A stretch of 64,000 bases of DNA from Budvicia aquatica DSM 5075 = ATCC 35567 (GCF_000427805.1 NZ_ATYS01000002.1:62190-126189); one strand, 5' to 3'; shown: positions 7,750-15,502, numbered from the stretch's first letter. Notes: a model not told the origin generated them from the sequence alone. Program-made: numbers and translations.

Positions 7750-7881
7750 GTGGGACGTAGCGGGGGAGCCTCTGCGCTCGCTGGTTTCTATGTCGCCAGT
7801 CTGTCAACCCTGCTACGTCTCACCACCCCGTTTGACAGCGGCCTGGTGAGGTTTAAAAAACCTGACATAGAGGCTGTTATT
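7750..7881 (+). promoter_or_regulatory. Structured leader targeted by the C4-type RNA
   Basis: GTGGGACGTAGC (7750-7761) can pair with GCTACGTCTCAC (7812-7823, one G-U pair), placing the C4-complementary segment 7783-7808 in the loop. A second stem CTCACCA/TGGTGAG (7820-7826 and 7844-7850) overlaps it and could be the alternative fold. The Icd-like gene starts at 7882 with a gagg ribosome site. This arrangement fits antisense control of read-through or translation. Confidence 0.55.
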
Positions 7882-8076
7882 ATGACTGCTACCCCTACCC
7901 AAGCTCACCCAAAATTCTTATGGCGTTTTATGGCGCTGTCACGCGCAGATATGAACGCTAAACCCTGCCGTCTGTCCGTCGAAGCCACCAGCGAAAAAGA
8001 AGCCCGTAAGATTCTGGCTCCTAACTTCATTTTATCCTTTGCTGCCCGCCTGCCTGTTCCGGGGGTGGCGGTATGA
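7882..8076 (+). CDS. Icd-like host cell division inhibitor
   Basis: A 64-residue protein with the conserved TPTQAHPKFLWRF, KPCRLSVEATSEKEARKIL and AARLPVPGV segments of the phage Icd-like family. P1 Icd blocks host septation, and the P4 equivalent position is held by kil. I chose the ATG at 7882 because the open frame continues upstream to 7387, but that extension translates the C4-type RNA and its target, which explains its odd composition. Annotations of relatives often use the long start. The stop overlaps the next gene's ATG (8073), so the operon is coupled. Confidence 0.75.
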   Translation: MTATPTQAHPKFLWRFMALSRADMNAKPCRLSVEATSEKEARKILAPNFILSFAARLPVPGVAV

Positions 8077-8363
8077 GCTTATTAGACCAACTCACCATCG
8101 ATAATCTTTCGTCATTGGATGACAAGGCTTTGATGGCTATTTCATCCGTACAGGGCGAGGCCGCCAACGCGCTATTGGATGGTATTTCTGCTATCGGTAA
8201 TCTGGCTTATTGGGCCGCCCATAACCCTGACTATACCGAGGCAAAAAACGACCTACAAAAGCTGGGTTATTCGCTGACGTTCACCGCTGAAATATTGAAG
8301 GCGCTTAACCTGAATTCTGCTTGTGCTGATAGCGCACTTATGGTGAGGGCCGTCCATGAATAA
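8073..8363 (+). CDS. Unknown operon protein, possible derepression-type (P4 epsilon position)
   Basis: A 96-residue, acidic, helical protein overlapping the genes on both sides by four and eight bases. Its pattern (acidic N terminus, QGEAANALLDGISAIGNLAYWAA, NPDYTEAKNDL) resembles what I remember of satellite derepression proteins, and it sits where P4 has orf88/epsilon, between kil and the replication genes. P4 epsilon binds the helper repressor. The assignment is by position and a weak resemblance only. Confidence 0.6.
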   Translation: MSLLDQLTIDNLSSLDDKALMAISSVQGEAANALLDGISAIGNLAYWAAHNPDYTEAKNDLQKLGYSLTFTAEILKALNLNSACADSALMVRAVHE

Positions 8364-8937
8364 TTTAATCAAGTTTCCGAAGCAGAAGCCTCAAAGCCTC
8401 ATTACTGCGACCCCGAACGGGCTACATATCAACGGGCGAATGGTGAGTTATACCGAGGCTATCGAGCAATTAGACCGGGGCGACTATGACAGCGCACCAC
8501 AGGCAGGGCGTGACCTTATCTGGCAGGTGAGGGAAGGTGTTAAAAAGCGTTATTTCAAACCAACCGACTCTCACACGTTAATTCTGTATCGCTGGGCCGT
8601 GGCCGATATGTTCTATACCGAGCAGGAAAACGAGAACGGCACACATGAATGTGACAACGGTGATGTGGGGGCTATTTATATTGGTGAGCATGGCGGTATG
8701 GCTATCTACCGTCTGACCGAGAGACTGGCTATCGCGAATAACATTGAGGGGGCGTTAATCGAGAAGTACGGCGCAGACCAAGGAACGAGAAACGCTATCT
8801 CGTTCTATATCAGCATGATTGACGCTGGAACAGGCTCATTATCAGGCGTGGGGAGTGAGCTATTAACCAGCCTGCATGATGGCTTTATTCAAAACCTGAA
8901 CGCTAACGGATTGCCAACCGCACCAGCGGCGCACTAA
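8356..8937 (+). CDS. Unknown replication-operon protein
   Basis: A 193-residue cytoplasmic protein, translationally coupled to the previous gene. It has a basic start (NLIKFPKQK), a segment about NGRMVSYTEAIEQLDRGDYDSAPQAGRDL, and Gly/Asn-rich middle and C-terminal parts. No family is recognised. Its place in the operon just ahead of the primase suggests a role in replication or helper interaction, which is inference. Confidence 0.6.
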   Translation: MNNLIKFPKQKPQSLITATPNGLHINGRMVSYTEAIEQLDRGDYDSAPQAGRDLIWQVREGVKKRYFKPTDSHTLILYRWAVADMFYTEQENENGTHECDNGDVGAIYIGEHGGMAIYRLTERLAIANNIEGALIEKYGADQGTRNAISFYISMIDAGTGSLSGVGSELLTSLHDGFIQNLNANGLPTAPAAH

Positions 8938-8946
8938 GGGGAAACC

Positions 8947-9285
8947 ATGAAAGTTATGACAAAGAATTTCCGCCTCAATGCGCTGGCTAATGAATTTGCG
9001 GCCGCGCTATACCACGACATCACCCAGCAGAACGGCGGTGATTGGTTTTATATCAGTGATAACCGCATTAAGGTTGAGATTATCGGCGGTATCAAGGGCG
9101 TTCGTGACCTTGTTGACGCTTACGCATTAGAGGCCTTGAAGGAGAATTACCCTCACTGGGAACGCATAGCCATTAATCTCATGCGGGCTTGCGTTGCTCA
9201 TGGCTGCCTGACCGATAGCGGGCGTGAAATATGGGCGAGCATGATTAACGATATGGTGTCATCTGTCGGGGGCAATCATGCGTAA
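8947..9285 (+). CDS. Unknown small protein upstream of primase (P4 Orf106 position)
   Basis: A 112-residue mixed alpha/beta protein with a ggggaaacc leader and a stop overlapping the primase start by eight bases. In P4 a 106-residue protein of unknown role sits in the same place ahead of alpha. A second ATG at 8956 is possible. No motif identifies a function. Confidence 0.6.
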   Translation: MKVMTKNFRLNALANEFAAALYHDITQQNGGDWFYISDNRIKVEIIGGIKGVRDLVDAYALEALKENYPHWERIAINLMRACVAHGCLTDSGREIWASMINDMVSSVGGNHA

Positions 9286-12016
9286 CATTGACCTTATTCA
9301 TACTGTTACCCGGGCCGCTGCTGACCGTTGGCCTGATGTACTGGCTAATCTCGGTATTGATGTACCGAACAGCCCCCGGATTCATGCACCGTGCCCCGCT
9401 TGCCAAGGTACAGACCGCTTTCGATTCGACGATAACGGCCGGGGCGCCCATATCTGTAATCAGTGCGGTGCCGGTGATGGTCTGGATTTAGTGAAAAAGG
9501 TGCTCAATATCGACACCTACGGCGCCGCCAAAGCCATTGCTGAGGTATTAGGTATTGATACCCAGTCACAGCAAACCACCAGCCAGACGAGGGAACTATC
9601 AGAAGCCGAGCGAGAGAGCCGCCGGCAAGCGCAATCCGAATCAAAGGCTAACGAGCAGGCTAAAAAGCGAGAACGCTTTATGGCACGTTACCGTACGTTA
9701 GAAGCAACGGTCACTAAAGGCACATCGGACTACCTGACCAATAAGGGGCTGACGGGCTTCACTTTCCCCCTGCTACCTGACGGTAATTTACTCATTCCGC
9801 TGGTGGATGCGGGCGGTTTTGTCACTGGCGCACAAACGATCACCCCTGCTGGTAAGAAACTGATATTAACCGGCAGCACCAAGAAAGGTAGTTATTACCT
9901 CGTCAACGCCCCTGAAACCGTCTCTACGGTGATATTAGCCGAAGGGTTAGCAACGGCGCTGTCTGTTCACTTGATGCGCCCTGATGCGCTCACCGTGGCG
10001 GCAATTGATGCGGGTAATCTTCTTCCCGTGGCTGAGGTGATGAGAAACCGCTATCCAGAGGCAACAATCATTCTGGCCGCCGATAACGACATTAAGCTGA
10101 ATGAGCCGAACACTGGCAAAGACGCAGCAGAAAAAGCGGCCTTATCCGTGGCTGGCTGGGTAGCCCTACCGCCGACGAATGGTCAAGCTGATTGGGATGA
10201 TTATCGTCAAGAAAATGGATTGGAGGCGGCGGCAGGTATGTTCAATGAATTGCTGTATCAGGTTGAGGGCGGGAAGCTAATGAGCGCTGTCGAAGTTATT
10301 GCTACTCATTCGGGCCAGAAGAAAAACAGTGAAGATTTAAAGCCCTACCTTGAGACCCGTCCTGAAGGGTTATTCTGGATAAAGCCGGACATTGTTAAAG
10401 GCTCTAGTGAGGTGGTCAATATTGAGCAATGGCTATCTGACCCGATGAAGCCCGCAGCTAAAGGGGTGAACGATATTGGCGAACACTATTTAATCATTGA
10501 GTACGGGAAGGGTGAAATCAAAGCGCTACCCAGCGGCAGTGTGGGCGACCGCGAAGGATGGCGGATACTCAGAAGCGCTGGCGTTAACGTGACAGCAAAA
10601 CCCGCTATGCAGAATATTCTGGCTGACTGGCTGAACACTCGCCGGAATTTAACTAAGTGGCTCGTTACCCATAAATCAGGCTGGCACAAAGGCGCGTACA
10701 TTATGCCGGACGGTTCAATTATTGGTACACCAGAGCAGCCTATTCTATTCAATGGACAGAGCGCAGCGGCTACCGCCTACCAGACGAAAGGCACGCTTGA
10801 TAGCTGGCGTGATGATGTTGCCGCATTAGCTGATGGTAATCCCTTCATGATGTTTTCAATAGGCGCAGCATTAGCCGCACCGATGGCAGGTATTACATTG
10901 GCGGATAGTTTCGGTATTCACCTTTATGCCCAATCGACCGCAGGGAAAAGCACCACAGCAGACATGGCGGTAAGTTTATACGGCGACCCTGATTTGCAGC
11001 GTTTAACGTGGTACGGCACTGCCTACGGTATCGCTAACGAGGCGGTAGCCCACAATGACGGGCTTTTGTATTTGGATGAAGTAGGTCAGGGGGCAGACCC
11101 GAAACACGTCTATAAATCGGCTTACACGCTTTTTAATGGTAAGGGAAAGATACAAGGCGCGAGAGACGGCGGCAACCGGCCACTGGAGAGCTGGCGAACC
11201 GTCGCTATTAGTACCGGAGAAAAAGACATCGAAACCTTTTTACTCAGCGCGGGGATGAAAGTGAATGCGGGGCAACTTGTCCGATTGCTCAATATCCCGA
11301 TAGTGAGAGCCACTGAATTGCACGGGCATGAAACAGGCAAGGGACACGCTGATGCTATCCGTTATGGGTGTCGTGATAATTACGGGGCGGCGGGGCGTTA
11401 TTGGATTGAGTACCTAGCTAATCACAAAGACGCAGCAAGAGAAGCTTACGCCACGGCAACTCGCCGGTGGGCGAAGTTAATCCCGTCTACCTATGGTGAG
11501 CAGGTACAGCGTGCATCGGATAGATTTGCAGCCATTGAAGCGGCGTTACTGGCGGGGCGAATTGTCACCGGCTGGAGTGAACAGGACTGTATTGACACGG
11601 TTCAAACTGTTTTTAATGTATGGGTTAAAGAATTCGGTACGGGTAACAAGGAAATTCAGCAGATCGTTGAACAGGCTGAGGGATTTTTAACCGCTAGTGG
11701 TTTTAGTCGTTATCTGCCGTACCCGAATACCGATGAACGGGATTTGCCTATCCGTGAACTTGCTGGTTACAGAACGGGCAGCATTCGCAATGAAGGTGAA
11801 ATTTTCAAGTTTTACACATTTCCACATGTCTTTGAGAAAGAGATTGCGACAGGATTTAACCCTCAGCATTTTGCTAAGGCTCTTTCGGCGGCTGGAATGC
11901 TAGAGGCGGGTGGCGACCGATTAAAGAAAAAGGGACTCAAGAAGATTGGCGGGAAGCAGCATACTTTTTATGTGTTGATGTATTCGCCGGAGGAAGAAGA
12001 GAGCCAGCCAGAATAA
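9278..12016 (+). CDS. P4-alpha-like primase-helicase (Zn-ribbon, Toprim, DUF927)
   Basis: The element's replication protein, 912 residues. A zinc ribbon at 39-63 (C39-x2-C42, C60-x2-C63, with GTDRFRF between) and a Toprim domain (E222 in ILAEGLATA; D269 and D271 in LAADNDI) form a primase. A DUF927-type superfamily 3-like ATPase/helicase follows, with Walker A STAGKST (553-559) and Walker B LLYLDE (D600, E601). The C terminus (about 850-912) looks like a winged helix with a basic KKKGLKKIGGK stretch, a fair candidate for origin binding. P4 alpha joins primase, helicase and origin recognition in the same way. The iteron region begins 19 bp after its stop. Confidence 0.93.
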   Translation: MRNIDLIHTVTRAAADRWPDVLANLGIDVPNSPRIHAPCPACQGTDRFRFDDNGRGAHICNQCGAGDGLDLVKKVLNIDTYGAAKAIAEVLGIDTQSQQTTSQTRELSEAERESRRQAQSESKANEQAKKRERFMARYRTLEATVTKGTSDYLTNKGLTGFTFPLLPDGNLLIPLVDAGGFVTGAQTITPAGKKLILTGSTKKGSYYLVNAPETVSTVILAEGLATALSVHLMRPDALTVAAIDAGNLLPVAEVMRNRYPEATIILAADNDIKLNEPNTGKDAAEKAALSVAGWVALPPTNGQADWDDYRQENGLEAAAGMFNELLYQVEGGKLMSAVEVIATHSGQKKNSEDLKPYLETRPEGLFWIKPDIVKGSSEVVNIEQWLSDPMKPAAKGVNDIGEHYLIIEYGKGEIKALPSGSVGDREGWRILRSAGVNVTAKPAMQNILADWLNTRRNLTKWLVTHKSGWHKGAYIMPDGSIIGTPEQPILFNGQSAAATAYQTKGTLDSWRDDVAALADGNPFMMFSIGAALAAPMAGITLADSFGIHLYAQSTAGKSTTADMAVSLYGDPDLQRLTWYGTAYGIANEAVAHNDGLLYLDEVGQGADPKHVYKSAYTLFNGKGKIQGARDGGNRPLESWRTVAISTGEKDIETFLLSAGMKVNAGQLVRLLNIPIVRATELHGHETGKGHADAIRYGCRDNYGAAGRYWIEYLANHKDAAREAYATATRRWAKLIPSTYGEQVQRASDRFAAIEAALLAGRIVTGWSEQDCIDTVQTVFNVWVKEFGTGNKEIQQIVEQAEGFLTASGFSRYLPYPNTDERDLPIRELAGYRTGSIRNEGEIFKFYTFPHVFEKEIATGFNPQHFAKALSAAGMLEAGGDRLKKKGLKKIGGKQHTFYVLMYSPEEEESQPE

Positions 12017-12419
12017 AAAATTCACACGCGAGGTAAAAAGTGACGGGTTACACGGGTTATCGGTACTATAAAAAAGTTATCTTATTGATATTAGGTTAAT
12101 CGTTAAGTAAATCGTAACCCGTGCGTAACCCGTTTAAGGGTAGTTATAACCCGTTTAAGCATCAAAATAACCCGCTACCCTACTAAAGTATGTGGTTATT
12201 ATGGCTGGTTGTATTTTAATCAATTTGAATGTAAACGGGTTAGGATTGGAACACAAACGGGTTACGCGAGGGTATAAACGGGTTACGATCCTCTGGTTAA
12301 AAAATAACACTTACTTAAAAATCAATGGGTAATAATAGTAACGCACCGGTAATAACCCGATAACCCGTGTAACCCGTCACTTTTTTACGCTTTATATATT
12401 TTTTTTGGAGATAAAAATT
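12017..12419. other. Iteron-type replication origin of the element
   Basis: This non-coding gap between primase and ssb holds ten exact copies of the octamer ACGGGTTA or its complement: forward at 12043, 12052, 12235, 12257, 12278; reverse at 12115, 12126, 12147, 12361, 12370. Near copies start at 12168 and 12353. The copies are grouped forward-reverse-forward-reverse. The ends form a perfect 29-bp inverted repeat (12035-12063 and 12357-12385). An AT-rich part at 12181-12234 could be the melting site. Iterons next to an alpha-like primase are the P4 arrangement. Confidence 0.8.
12035..12385. repeat. Perfect 29-bp inverted repeat bounding the origin
   Basis: The arms 12035-12063 and 12357-12385 are exact reverse complements, each holding two iteron octamers 9 bp apart, separated by 293 bp. 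Such symmetry could load two helicases facing each other, or form a cruciform. Confidence 0.85.
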
Positions 12420-12887
12420 ATGACTGCACAAATATCCGCCTATGGGCGACTGGTGGCAGAGGTAAAGACACGGATATCCCATAACGGAACGCATATGGCT
12501 ATGGGGCGGCTGGCGGTCTCGTTGCCATGCCATAGCGCCACCGATGGACAGGCTACTTTCTGGCTGGGTGTCGTGGGTTTTGGCAAGTTAGCTGAGATAC
12601 TGGCCAGCCATGAGAAAGGCGATTTAATCAGCGTGTCGGGTAATATGCAGGTTAACCAATGGACGGATAAGGCCGGTGTGGCTCAGACCGGCTATCAGGT
12701 GGTTGCCGATACGGTTATCAGCGCTAAGGCAGTCAGTCCAAAGGCTAACAACGGTGCTCCACAATCCTCTACGCCGCCGAACGCTTGGGATATCTATCAG
12801 CAGCCGGAGAACTACGACCAGACACCGCCATTTGATGATAATTTTGACGTGAGGGGCTATGAAGATAATCAATTCAGGGGCAAATAG
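12420..12887 (+). CDS. ssb: Single-stranded DNA-binding protein
   Basis: A 155-residue SSB starting at the ATG at 12420, behind a ggag site at 12407-12410. An in-frame TTG at 12405 overlaps that site and is not used. The OB fold covers about 1-108 (ISAYGRLVAEVKTR, MAMGRLAVSLPC, FWLGVVGFGKLAEIL, GDLISVSGNMQVNQW, GYQVVADTVIS). A disordered Asn/Pro/Gln-rich linker and acidic tail follow. The usual DDDIPF tip is replaced by PPFDDNF followed by 16 more residues, so partner binding may differ. It directly follows the origin. Confidence 0.88.
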   Translation: MTAQISAYGRLVAEVKTRISHNGTHMAMGRLAVSLPCHSATDGQATFWLGVVGFGKLAEILASHEKGDLISVSGNMQVNQWTDKAGVAQTGYQVVADTVISAKAVSPKANNGAPQSSTPPNAWDIYQQPENYDQTPPFDDNFDVRGYEDNQFRGK

Positions 12888-13071
12888 TTTGGAGTTGGCC
12901 TACTCGATTTTTGAATGGCGTAAGGTTAAGCCTATTATTGACGAGATAAGGCAAACGACAGGCGCAGAGATACAAATCTATGGTGGACTATTCAAACGTG
13001 CCGTTATCAGCGGTACAACCTACCAGATGGATGGTGTTCGCAAGGTGATAAAGCAGAAATATTATCACTAG
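12859..13071 (+). CDS. Small protein of unknown function after ssb
   Basis: A 70-residue basic alpha/beta protein whose start (gaggggct then ATG) lies inside the end of ssb. It has a helix-strand pattern with WRKVKPIIDEIRQTTGAEIQIYGG and a C-terminal VRKVIKQKYYH that recalls a small KH-like or nucleic-acid-binding fold. This is a fold impression, not a family match. Confidence 0.55.
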   Translation: MKIINSGANSLELAYSIFEWRKVKPIIDEIRQTTGAEIQIYGGLFKRAVISGTTYQMDGVRKVIKQKYYH

Positions 13072-13203
13072 CGTTTCTGTCCTCATCCGGGCACCTTACC
13101 GCCGCCTGGTTGTTATGGTTTGTTATGGTTAGTTTTGCGACCAATACGCGCCAGAGGGTGGCGTAAGCCGCTTAAAAAGAGGTTATCTAAATCAGGGTGA
13201 AGA

Positions 13204-13494
13204 TTGAAGAGACTTAAATCAACATCGTCAGTGGTTTCTACGGTATCTGGCACTATCACCAAAGCCCCTAAACGCTTGCCCACTCGAACAGGCCGGTTAA
13301 TGTCCGTTGCGACGATCCTTGCATCGAGTGATAAACGTAGCTCATACCCGCTGCAGGTGATTGCCTTCGATATCGACGCGCTGACATTGATGACTTTCCA
13401 GCGAGGTCAGCAGATAACCGCTACCGGCAAAACAGAATGGCGCAGTAGCTACACGATGGTGATTAAGTCGGTGGAGAGTTTTCAGACTCCATGA
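13204..13494 (+). CDS. Second SSB-like OB-fold protein (TTG start)
   Basis: A 96-residue protein starting with TTG at 13204; an in-frame stop lies two codons upstream, so no earlier start exists, and a caggg site precedes it. The strand pattern SGTITKAPKRLPTRTGRLMSV, SYPLQVIAFD, FQRGQQITATGKTEW, SYTMVIKSVE follows an SSB/PriB-type OB fold. It lacks the acidic tail. It may coat the element's replication intermediates or act as a primosome factor; a second OB-fold protein next to ssb is unusual for so small an element. Confidence 0.65.
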   Translation: MKRLKSTSSVVSTVSGTITKAPKRLPTRTGRLMSVATILASSDKRSSYPLQVIAFDIDALTLMTFQRGQQITATGKTEWRSSYTMVIKSVESFQTP

Positions 13495-13511
13495 AAAAGG
13501 AAAGAAAGTAA

Positions 13512-13736
13512 ATGAATAAGCTGGATTGGGGGGCTATCGAGCATGAATACCGCGCCGGTAAGTTATCCATTCGGGCGATTGCTGCTAAGTACGGGGTAAG
13601 CGATACAGCTATAGGGAAAAAGGCAAAAAAGCTCGGTTGGGCCTATGGTGGTTTGCAGTCGAAAAAAGGTTTGCACTCAAAGGTTCGCACTAAACAAAAT
13701 GCGAACCACTGCGAACCAAAAAAAAACGCGAACTAA
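13512..13736 (+). CDS. HTH protein, probable N-terminal part of small terminase
   Basis: A 74-residue frame with a good ribosome site (aaagga). Residues 1-45 form the helix-turn-helix found at the N terminus of some small terminases (DWGAIEHEYRAGKLSIRAIAAKYGVSDTA..., then KKAKKLGW). The tail holds VRTKQ-type basic repeats, as between the HTH and the body of such terminases. It stops just after a run of nine A (13718-13726). One A fewer would join it in frame to the small terminase body that follows. It is thus either a split gene, a gene joined by slippage, or a free HTH protein. Confidence 0.65.
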   Translation: MNKLDWGAIEHEYRAGKLSIRAIAAKYGVSDTAIGKKAKKLGWAYGGLQSKKGLHSKVRTKQNANHCEPKKNAN

Positions 13737-14511
13737 AAATGACGAATTACCTGGTACTGAATCAGTGGAAACCGAGGGTAAAAATAACAGCATCCAACTA
13801 TCGATAAACCCTGATGAGTATGGGCTTAGCGAACGACAAGCGATATTCGTTTTTGAGTATTTAAGGTGCCGAAATAAATACAAAGCATACAAAGCCGCTG
13901 GTTATAAATGTGAAGGATTAACAGGGCGATCGGCAGCTCGTCGGATGTATCGGAATGTATCGCTAAATAGAGTAATTAAATACGCGATACAGGCGCAACT
14001 TGCCCGAATCGAATTTGATGCTGATTGCGTCGTTAGGGAGTGGGTCTCTATTGCTACCGCTGACCCTAATGAATTATCCCAACTCAGGCGAGTTAACTGC
14101 CGTCATTGTTGGGGAACTAAACATCATTATCAGTGGAAAGACGAGGCTGAATTTTTTACGGCCGAATCGCTGGCTGTAAAAGACAACGTACCGCCGCCTA
14201 GTGACCGTGGCGGTTATGGCTTTACGTCGAATGATGACCCCAACCCCGACTGTCCGAAATGTAACGGCGAAGGTCACCAAGAATTATTTTTACCCGATAC
14301 CCGCGATTTAAGCCCAAGCGCACAAAAACTCTACGCTGGCGCTAAGCAGACTAAAAACGGCTTAGAGATACAAACACGCGATCAGGACGGCGCTCTTAAG
14401 CTACTTGCCCAACATCTGGGCATGTTCAATAAATCAGACAATAACAATCAGCCAATCATTGTTAACAATGCGCTGGATTTACCTGGCGACGATGACGATG
14501 ACGAAGTGTAA
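13645..14511 (+). CDS. Small terminase subunit body with zinc-binding cysteines
   Basis: This frame holds the body of a small terminase: LSERQAIFVFEYLRCRNKYKAYKAAGY, with a helix for DNA binding, then DPNELSQLRRVNCRHCWGTKHHYQW and PDCPKCNGEGH, two CxxC pairs seen in one group of phage small terminases. The N-terminal stretch before about residue 35 overlaps the HTH gene in another frame and is probably not translated from 13645. No ATG or ribosome site lies near the start of the conserved part, which favours expression by a frame change at the A9 run (13718-13726). It ends in an acidic DDDDDEV tail. Confidence 0.75.
   Translation: MVVCSRKKVCTQRFALNKMRTTANQKKTRTKNDELPGTESVETEGKNNSIQLSINPDEYGLSERQAIFVFEYLRCRNKYKAYKAAGYKCEGLTGRSAARRMYRNVSLNRVIKYAIQAQLARIEFDADCVVREWVSIATADPNELSQLRRVNCRHCWGTKHHYQWKDEAEFFTAESLAVKDNVPPPSDRGGYGFTSNDDPNPDCPKCNGEGHQELFLPDTRDLSPSAQKLYAGAKQTKNGLEIQTRDQDGALKLLAQHLGMFNKSDNNNQPIIVNNALDLPGDDDDDEV
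13718..13726 (+). other. A9 run at the junction of the split small terminase
   Basis: Nine consecutive A residues near the end of the HTH frame, 8 bp before its stop. Loss of one A (or a +1 change) continues translation into the terminase body. Runs of nine A are known sites of polymerase slippage. Confidence 0.75.
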
Positions 14512-14700
14512 AAAAGACGCAGAATATGCGCTGTTCTGGTCTATAGTGATACCGAAATAGATATTAGCTAACTGGTGCGCAAAGACGCGGTACGCATTCA
14601 GGTACGCAGCGGAAAGGTCGGATCAGAGCGTGAACTAATCGAGAGGTAATATGCTAAAATTGGCGTAAATTTTAGACAGGGTATGACAGGATGGTGACTA
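14512..14700 (+). promoter_or_regulatory. Spacer between the two small terminases
   Basis: No gene is seen in this 190-bp stretch. It has GGTACGCA repeated at about 14589 and 14602 and AAAGACGC twice (about 14514 and 14580). A promoter or terminase-binding site is possible but not shown. Confidence 0.3.
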
Positions 14701-15384
14701 ATGGCACACCGGATAAAGCTCACGACTGAGCAGAAGATTCTTTTTGATGCTCTAACGAAATTACAGCAGAAATTCGTATTAGGCATCTTGAATGGACTGA
14801 ATCAAACAGAGGCTTATAAACAGGCTGGTGGTAAAGCTAAATCGGATGATACTGCCTACGCCCAGGCAAGCCGAATGATAAGTTTTGATAAGGTTAAATC
14901 GTTTTTGGATGAAATGAATGCAGAGGCTATTTCTGATGCTGTTATGACGCGTCAGGAGGCCTTAGAGCGATTATCTACAATGGGCCGTACTAGTCTGTCA
15001 AATTTAGCTGAGTTCGGTGAGTACGTTGTAGGGGCTGACGATGACGGTAATCCAATAGTTCAAGCAACGTGGAAGTTTAAAGACTCCGCATTGCAAGACC
15101 CCAATGCTATGAGCGCAATAGCTGAGCTGGTGGCTGGCAAAGACGGCATCAAGATAAAGATGCATGACCCTAAAGCCGCTATCAAGCAACTGGCAGATAT
15201 GCAGGGCTGGGAAGCGCCGAAGAAAACTGAGCTTACCGGGGCCGAAGGTGGGCCGATAGAAATAAAATCTATTAGTGATGAGGAGCTATCAGAAAGATTG
15301 AGGGAGTTAGGGTATGGGCGCAAATCAAACCAGCTCGATTCCAAAGTCATCGCCGAAGAATCTGGAGACGCTGGAAGCATTTAA
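14701..15384 (+). CDS. terS: Second small terminase subunit (Terminase_2 type)
   Basis: A 227-residue protein of a different small terminase type. It has an N-terminal helical DNA-binding part (LTKLQQKFVLGILNGLNQTEAYKQAG, about 17-42, and SRMISFDKVKSFLDEM), a middle oligomerisation part (ALERLSTMGRTSLSNLAEF, about 88-106), and a C-terminal part DPKAAIKQLADMQGWEAPKK and ELSERLRELGYGRKSNQL that in phages contacts the large subunit. Small terminases choose which DNA is packaged. No large terminase follows, so it must borrow one. Start has an aggatgg site. Confidence 0.9.
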   Translation: MAHRIKLTTEQKILFDALTKLQQKFVLGILNGLNQTEAYKQAGGKAKSDDTAYAQASRMISFDKVKSFLDEMNAEAISDAVMTRQEALERLSTMGRTSLSNLAEFGEYVVGADDDGNPIVQATWKFKDSALQDPNAMSAIAELVAGKDGIKIKMHDPKAAIKQLADMQGWEAPKKTELTGAEGGPIEIKSISDEELSERLRELGYGRKSNQLDSKVIAEESGDAGSI

Positions 15385-15502
15385 GCAGCAGGCGATTATT
15401 CTAGTATCCATTGCCCCGGTATCCACCGAAAAGACGGATTTTTATACGACAAGATTACGGCATGTCCACGGTGAGATTACGGTGAGGGTTCATGTGAGTT
15501 AA
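15314..15502 (+). CDS. Short frame at the position of a large terminase start
   Basis: A 62-residue frame overlapping the end of the second small terminase, with a usable ribosome site. It sits where phages begin the large terminase gene. Its first about 25 residues (MGANQTSSIPKSSPKNLETL) could be a relic of such a start, and the rest has no terminase motif (no Walker A). It may be a small real protein or a remnant left when the module was captured. Confidence 0.35.
   Translation: MGANQTSSIPKSSPKNLETLEAFKQQAIILVSIAPVSTEKTDFYTTRLRHVHGEITVRVHVS

Noticed and set aside
12035-12385. A CRISPR array from repeated octamers
   Set aside because: The repeats are only 8 bp, in both orientations, and unevenly spaced; there are no spacers of constant length and no cas genes.
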